Assembly: GCA_002922725.1 (NCBI GenBank)
Contig: PNEW01000005.1
Coordinates: 1-48,703, forward strand
Direction of reading: 5' to 3'
Length of the DNA: 48,703 nucleotides
Source: Verrucomicrobia bacterium Opi.OSU.00C
GTDB taxonomy: Bacteria; Verrucomicrobiota; Verrucomicrobiia; Opitutales; PNEW01
Under the pieces are notes generated by a model. It was not told where the DNA came from, made no database searches, and worked only from the letters and a program-made list of their open reading frames with translations. Below are positions 44,737 to 48,703 of the stretch, piece by piece. A program made the translations under genes and the position numbers. Numbering within the stretch: position 1 is the stretch's first letter; every line of letters starts with the position of its first letter.

Positions 44737-45867
44737 TTATTTACTCCAGGCATTGCGAAAAAGTTGTAATAAATTATTATGAGCAATTTTTGCAACATCC
44801 TCATCGGTATATCCCTTTTCACTCATCACTTTTAAAAACACTTGCAAATCGTTGATCGCATTCATGTCAACTGGAGCGAGTTGACGTCCAAAACCACCGT
44901 CGAGATCAGTTCCAATAGCAACATGATTTGTATTTCCGGTGAGTTGGCAGATATGATCGATATGTTCAACGACTGCCTTCATCGGTCTTGTCGCATTGAT
45001 ATAATGAGTACGCGGGTTATCCCAATCCCACTTGGGGTTGAGCATAGATTCGGCAAAAACCATACCAATTACACCGTTTCGTTCGCAGATAGCTTTGATC
45101 ATTTCGTCACTGAGATGGCGTTGACCCGGCACGAGTGCACGACAGTTACAATGACTAGCATGAACTGGCCCTTCCCAATAATCGAGAATTTGCCAAAATG
45201 TAGTATCAGCTGCATGCGTAAGATCGATGATCATATTTGTATCTGCAAAAGCATCTAAAAGCGGGTAAGCTGTAGGATAAAGCCCACCAGGTGTACCGGT
45301 TCCATGACCATAAGAATTAGCACCAAAATGAGTAATACCAACTGAACGAAGACCATCTTCCCACCACTGAGCTACCTGGTCAGGACCAAGAATAGGATCG
45401 GCGCTTTCCATTGAAAGAATTAAACCAACCGGTGTTTTAGACTTGGGATCGGGATCTTCCCATGCAGATACGCTAGCTTCCAAGTCCTTAAGCGTTCTAA
45501 TCCAAACAATCTCACCAGCCTTTTCCAAGGCTTGATAATAAGCAAGATGAGATTGCCCACGCGCATAGGCTGTAGCTTGAGTACGCACCGCATTATGACT
45601 GTTTGGTTTACCCGGCCATGGGACTTGGACTCGACACATAATCGTTGCCAATATAATACCAATATGTCCCCTCCTCAATTCAGGTAATGAAACTGTAACT
45701 ATACCCGGATCAGTTTCAAAGGGACCTAAAGGATTCTCAACAGGATCTTCCCGCTCACGTAATATTTGAATTGGTTGTGTAAGGTCACGCCGATTATAAA
45801 GCGCATTAAATGCCATATCCAAATGACCATCAATGATCAATATAGGCTTATTGGAAAAAGGTTTCAT
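44737..45867 (-). CDS. Membrane-dipeptidase-family (M19) hydrolase, copy B
   Basis: This is a 376-aa paralogue of the next gene. Metal ligands His15 and Asp17 (IDGHLDMAF), Glu154 (LSMESADP), His218 (IDLTHAAD), His239 (ASHCNCR) and the Asp pair in IGTDLDGG are intact. Large blocks are nearly identical to copy A (LVPGQRxLxDEMIKAIxxRNGVIG), and differences cluster in residues 25-100 and 255-280, which shape the substrate pocket. The tandem pair is a duplication that has probably split specificity. No leader peptide. It is first in the operon, with the promoter likely in the 183 bp upstream. Confidence 0.93.
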   Translation of the reverse strand: MKPFSNKPILIIDGHLDMAFNALYNRRDLTQPIQILREREDPVENPLGPFETDPGIVTVSLPELRRGHIGIILATIMCRVQVPWPGKPNSHNAVRTQATAYARGQSHLAYYQALEKAGEIVWIRTLKDLEASVSAWEDPDPKSKTPVGLILSMESADPILGPDQVAQWWEDGLRSVGITHFGANSYGHGTGTPGGLYPTAYPLLDAFADTNMIIDLTHAADTTFWQILDYWEGPVHASHCNCRALVPGQRHLSDEMIKAICERNGVIGMVFAESMLNPKWDWDNPRTHYINATRPMKAVVEHIDHICQLTGNTNHVAIGTDLDGGFGRQLAPVDMNAINDLQVFLKVMSEKGYTDEDVAKIAHNNLLQLFRNAWSK

Positions 45868-46050
45868 GAAGTCTTATGTCAAAAGTCTGGGCTCTAATGT
45901 CAAAAGGAGAATGAGTAAACCTCTGCACGCTAAAATTATGGAACCGCTAATGAGTATATTTTTGGATTTTTTTATTTCGCCAAGCGTTATCGTTATAAAT
46001 TTAAAACATGAAATTGGTGAACTTAAAGATTTCAGCTTTCGACGGGAATT

Positions 46051-46926
46051 TTAGGCGTTTTCTACCCAATGTCTAAATAGGGGCTTCGTGGCTTCGGGTA
46101 ACCGATTGTAAACGTCCACAGGTAATGGTGGCAGAACATTTTCAAAAATACCAGGTTCTTCAGACATTATTGTTCTATCAATTGAACCAGGTCTCCACGA
46201 TTTTAAATTTATCCACCAGGGAGCATATCTCACGATCAAGGCAACCCGAGGATCTGTAGATGTGTTTGGTGCCGTTGCATGCCATAATCGGCTGTCAAAA
46301 AAAAGTACACTGCCCCTTGGACCAGTAGCATTGATTTCATCATCTAAAGGATCACAGGCTACCGTCGTCCATCCTTCAGCCATCGCTTTTTTATCTTCTA
46401 TTTTAGCTTTGTTTTCTGGGTAATCCATACTTGGGTTATAACTAAGCTTATGACTTTTTGGCCGGATCAAAGTACCTCCATTATCTTTAGTGAAAGTAGA
46501 TAACATCCAAATTGATGTGATATGGACCATCATGTCGGGGTAGGGAACTGGAATATGCCCCGCATTTCTCTGATTGAATGGCCAGTCTGAATGCCACATG
46601 CCACGTTTGTTTCCTGGTTCATTAATCGTCGTCGTCGTCGAGGAAATACGCGAGTAAGGACCAAAGAACGTCTCTACTAATGCCAGGATTCGTGGGTGAG
46701 CTATATATTCAGCAAAACTTTGCGCATAGTTAATAGTTCCAGATAGATGCGTGATATTTTCAGCCGCATAATCGCTAGAGTGAGCATGAGCAGCATCCGA
46801 AATTTCCGTTTTGATTAGCTCTATTTTATCTTCAGGAATTATATTCTCAATTAGGCAATAGCCCACCTCACGCACTTGATCCGCTAGTTCTTCCGTCGAA
46901 GGAGAAAATTTTTTGCTTTCAATCAT
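46051..46926 (-). CDS. Phytanoyl-CoA dioxygenase (PhyH) family protein with canonical active site
   Basis: This 291-aa Fe(II)/2-oxoglutarate oxygenase has the HxD iron motif His112-Ser-Asp114 in MWHSDWPF and the distal His216 in RLWHATAPN. Arg227, near TDPRVALIVRY, suits 2-oxoglutarate binding. All three iron ligands are present, unlike the paralogue at 18783. It hydroxylates an unknown substrate in the cytosol. It lies upstream of the M19 pair on the same strand (183-bp gap) and divergent from the frameshifted Ldh2-type gene (199-bp gap). Confidence 0.9.
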   Translation of the reverse strand: MIESKKFSPSTEELADQVREVGYCLIENIIPEDKIELIKTEISDAAHAHSSDYAAENITHLSGTINYAQSFAEYIAHPRILALVETFFGPYSRISSTTTTINEPGNKRGMWHSDWPFNQRNAGHIPVPYPDMMVHITSIWMLSTFTKDNGGTLIRPKSHKLSYNPSMDYPENKAKIEDKKAMAEGWTTVACDPLDDEINATGPRGSVLFFDSRLWHATAPNTSTDPRVALIVRYAPWWINLKSWRPGSIDRTIMSEEPGIFENVLPPLPVDVYNRLPEATKPLFRHWVENA

Positions 46927-47125
46927 AAATCTATGAAATGAAATAAGGCCTGAAAGTCAAAGCTCAAAGAACTTAGCAAACATATTTAGTAGTGAATGTC
47001 CTTCAAATAAAAGTCTTAATGTAAAAATACCTGTTTATTTAGCTTCTCACCTATTTGAATTTTTTAGCCAATTCTTATTAAATAATTTTTGACTTATTGA
47101 CTACATAGATCAATTATATTAAATT

Positions 47126-47557
47126 ATGTTAGAACATTTCAAAGTCCCAATAGATGATCAAGTCCTCGTTGCAGAGGAATCTCTTCACCGTACTGTTACA
47201 GAGTTTTTTGTAAAGATGGGTGAAACTCCTGAAGATGCTAATATCGCCGCTGATACGCTCGTAAATGCCGATCTACGTGGGGTAGAAAGCCATGGTGTTT
47301 CTAATATGCTAAGGCATTACCATACACAGTACAAAAATAAAGAGATCACTGCACATGCTAATTGGAAGATTGTACGTGAAAAACAGGGAACAGCGAATAT
47401 TAATGCAGATCGAGGTTTAGTTATTATTATCGGCCACCACGCAATGCAGATAGCAATTGATAAAGCTAAGCAGGTTGGCATAGGTGCCGTAACTGTCTAT
47501 AACAGCGGACATTCTGGTGCCATTGGGCATCATGCGATGCAGGCTGTTAAAAAATGA
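47126..47557 (+). CDS. Malate/L-lactate dehydrogenase (Ldh2/YlbC family), N-terminal part (frameshifted)
   Basis: This is the first ~140 residues of an NAD(P)-dependent 2-hydroxyacid dehydrogenase of the Ldh2 family. It has the typical start (LVAEESLHRTVTEFFVKMGETPEDA), ADLRGVESHGVSNM, which carries the conserved catalytic-region histidine, and VTVYNSGHSGAIGHHAMQAV. The frame breaks in the A6 run at 47549-47554; with five A's it would run on as AVKNDMVGL. The truncated product would lack most of the NAD site. The gene starts 199 bp from the divergent dioxygenase. Confidence 0.85.
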   Translation: MLEHFKVPIDDQVLVAEESLHRTVTEFFVKMGETPEDANIAADTLVNADLRGVESHGVSNMLRHYHTQYKNKEITAHANWKIVREKQGTANINADRGLVIIIGHHAMQIAIDKAKQVGIGAVTVYNSGHSGAIGHHAMQAVKK

Positions 47558-48236
47558 TATGGTCGGCTTAGTAACAACAGCAGCAGGTAAACAAGTAGTA
47601 CCTACTTTTGCCTCAGTTGGATTACTTGGTACAAACCCGATTGCTTTAGCGGCACCTACACGTAATGAAGCTCCCTTTCTTTTTGATGCTGCGACTTGTT
47701 CTGTCGCAGGAAATAAAATTGAACTCGCTCGAAGAATAGGATCAAAATTGGAACCAGGCTGGATTGCCAATTCTGAAGGTGTCCCTATAATGGAGCCTGT
47801 TTATGTACCGGAATACCCTGACGGTGTCCCATTACATATTCTCCCCTTAGGTGGTACACGAGAGCAAGGTTCACATAAAGGGTATGGTCTGGCAATGGTA
47901 ACAGAAATTTTAAGTTCAATACTGGCAGGGTCTATTCCCAGCATGCTCGCTTCCCAAAGTGGAGAAGGTGCTATGCATAAGCATCATTTTATTGCGTACA
48001 ATATTGAAGCATTTACTAGTCTTGATCTCTTTAAAGACAATATGGACCGTATGCTCAAAATGATAATAGAAACGAAACCTGCTCCAGGTCATGAACGTGT
48101 TATCTACCCTGGCCTCATCGAAGATGAAGAAGAAAAAATTCGTCGAGAAAATGGGATACCTCTCCACAAAGAAGTCATAGAATGGTTTGGAAAAATGACA
48201 AATGAAGAGCAAATTCCTAATCTGGAAATTCTCTGA
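47550..48236 (+). CDS. Malate/L-lactate dehydrogenase (Ldh2 family), C-terminal part (continuation after frameshift)
   Basis: This continues the previous entry in the +1 frame from KNDMVGLVTTAAGKQVVPTF. It includes LLGTNPIALAAPT, PFLFDAATCSVAGNKIE, LPLGGTREQGSHKGYGLAMVTEILSS (the conserved SHKGYGL block) and a normal C-terminus. Only one break is seen, so joined frames give a full-size ~369-aa enzyme. The ORF-track start at 47517 falls inside the upstream frame. The substrate may be a 2-hydroxy/keto acid, such as 2,3-diketo-gulonate or ureidoglycolate, as other family members use. Confidence 0.83.
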   Translation, partial: KNDMVGLVTTAAGKQVVPTFASVGLLGTNPIALAAPTRNEAPFLFDAATCSVAGNKIELARRIGSKLEPGWIANSEGVPIMEPVYVPEYPDGVPLHILPLGGTREQGSHKGYGLAMVTEILSSILAGSIPSMLASQSGEGAMHKHHFIAYNIEAFTSLDLFKDNMDRMLKMIIETKPAPGHERVIYPGLIEDEEEKIRRENGIPLHKEVIEWFGKMTNEEQIPNLEIL

Positions 48237-48460
48237 TTACTTAATAAAAAAACCAAAAGCTAAAAGATAGATTTATTGGACAGAAACACTTCGTGTGTGT
48301 ATTTAATAAATATCTTTTTTCCTAAAACCATAAAAATATAGCTTTATATTAAAGCCGATAGAATACATCCTTTTTTAAAAAGAAATCTTACCACCACCCC
48401 TTTGACCTTTGACTTTTGAAATAATCCTGGCATTGGTATAAACCATAATTTTTTTAATAT

Positions 48461-48694
48461 ATGGCCTTTCTATTTCTAGCAATGCTACTAAGTCTAATCG
48501 GATTAATAGCGGCAATCATTGCGTACTACTATAAAACCCTTGCCCTCGATGAGGCGAAAAAAGATTTAGCTTTTTTTCAAAATGAAGCTGTAAAACGTGG
48601 CAATGCCACTTGGAATATGTCTAACCTCGAACCTGGTAAATCATTATTTCAGTGGAAAGATCCTCCAAAAAATGCAGAAAAAGTTGAAAATTAA
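48461..48694 (+). CDS. Small membrane-anchored protein, unknown function
   Basis: This 77-aa ORF is complete with its stop inside the window. The N-terminal hydrophobic helix (MAFLFLAMLLSLIGLIAAIIAYYY) is followed by an amphipathic, Glu/Lys-rich stretch (ALDEAKKDLAFFQNEAVKRG) and a polar tail, a single-span topology. I do not recognise a family. The codon pattern and helix architecture look real, but no ribosome-binding site stands out. Confidence 0.55.
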   Translation: MAFLFLAMLLSLIGLIAAIIAYYYKTLALDEAKKDLAFFQNEAVKRGNATWNMSNLEPGKSLFQWKDPPKNAEKVEN

Positions 48695-48703
48695 TTTCGA
48701 TCG

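Noticed and set aside
45833-46054. 73-aa ORF on the plus strand
   Set aside because: It overlaps the start of the M19 copy B gene on the opposite strand, has no ribosome-binding site and no recognisable pattern.
1-48703. tRNA, rRNA or CRISPR array
   Set aside because: I scanned the intergenic regions for T-loop-like GGTTCGAATCC and for evenly spaced repeats and found none.
1-48703. Mobile element or phage cause for the patchwork of catabolic genes
   Set aside because: No transposase, integrase or terminal repeats with target duplications are visible. The inverted repeats are short and do not flank genes.

Overview
The window is AT-rich DNA from a Gram-negative heterotroph. It encodes a TonB-dependent outer-membrane receptor, several exported enzymes, two Na+/solute symporters, a carbohydrate-type ABC importer and about thirty catabolic enzymes. 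The receptor style (a 'TGSRIK' plug start) and the enzyme mix (phytanoyl-CoA dioxygenase relatives, creatininases, SMP-30 lactonase, xylose-isomerase-like TIM barrels, Kelch-symporter fusion) suggest the PVC group, most likely a marine Verrucomicrobiota/Opitutae-type bacterium. This is an inference from families, not a demonstrated placement. I saw no tRNA, rRNA, CRISPR array, transposase, phage gene or recognisable transcription factor.

Layout. 1-4.5 kb: a frameshifted TonB receptor missing its N-terminus at the window edge, followed 3 nt later by an exported S9 peptidase. 4.8-12.7 kb: a same-strand catabolic run of TIM-barrel isomerase, SMP-30 lactonase, SSS symporter with a small membrane protein, CocE/NonD hydrolase, DHDPS-family lyase and creatininase. 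12.8-17.8 kb: a small membrane ORF, an alpha/beta hydrolase, an SDR, a DAO-type flavoenzyme and a MATE exporter. 17.9-24.6 kb: two PhyH-like proteins (the second looks catalytically dead), an SDR coupled to an unknown 263-aa protein, an aminotransferase, a frameshifted DUF1932-type dehydrogenase and an RraA-family protein. 24.7-31.8 kb: an aldehyde dehydrogenase, a broken uronate-dehydrogenase-like epimerase, a Kelch-symporter fusion and a gamma-glutamyltransferase. 32-38.5 kb: a second isomerase, an enolase-superfamily protein and a second creatininase, then an ABC importer in which binding protein and permease are one polypeptide. 38.6-48.7 kb: GNAT, two SDRs, an SGNH hydrolase, a 7Fe ferredoxin, tandem M19 dipeptidases, a canonical PhyH dioxygenase, a frameshifted Ldh2-type dehydrogenase and a small membrane protein.

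How it fits together. The families of all five steps of an oxidative (non-phosphorylating) uronate route are present: uronate dehydrogenase-like epimerase, SMP-30 lactonase, enolase-superfamily dehydratase, DHDPS-like dehydratase and aldehyde dehydrogenase. They are scattered, and the first is broken. Two creatininase plus TIM-barrel isomerase combinations recall the ring-opening/epimerisation logic of the Thermotoga inositol pathway. A peptide theme runs in parallel (S9, CocE/NonD, GGT, two M19 dipeptidases).

The most striking sequence-level feature is that four separate genes each carry one surplus A in an A6-A8 run. This could mean gene decay, transcriptional-slippage rescue or a systematic assembly error.
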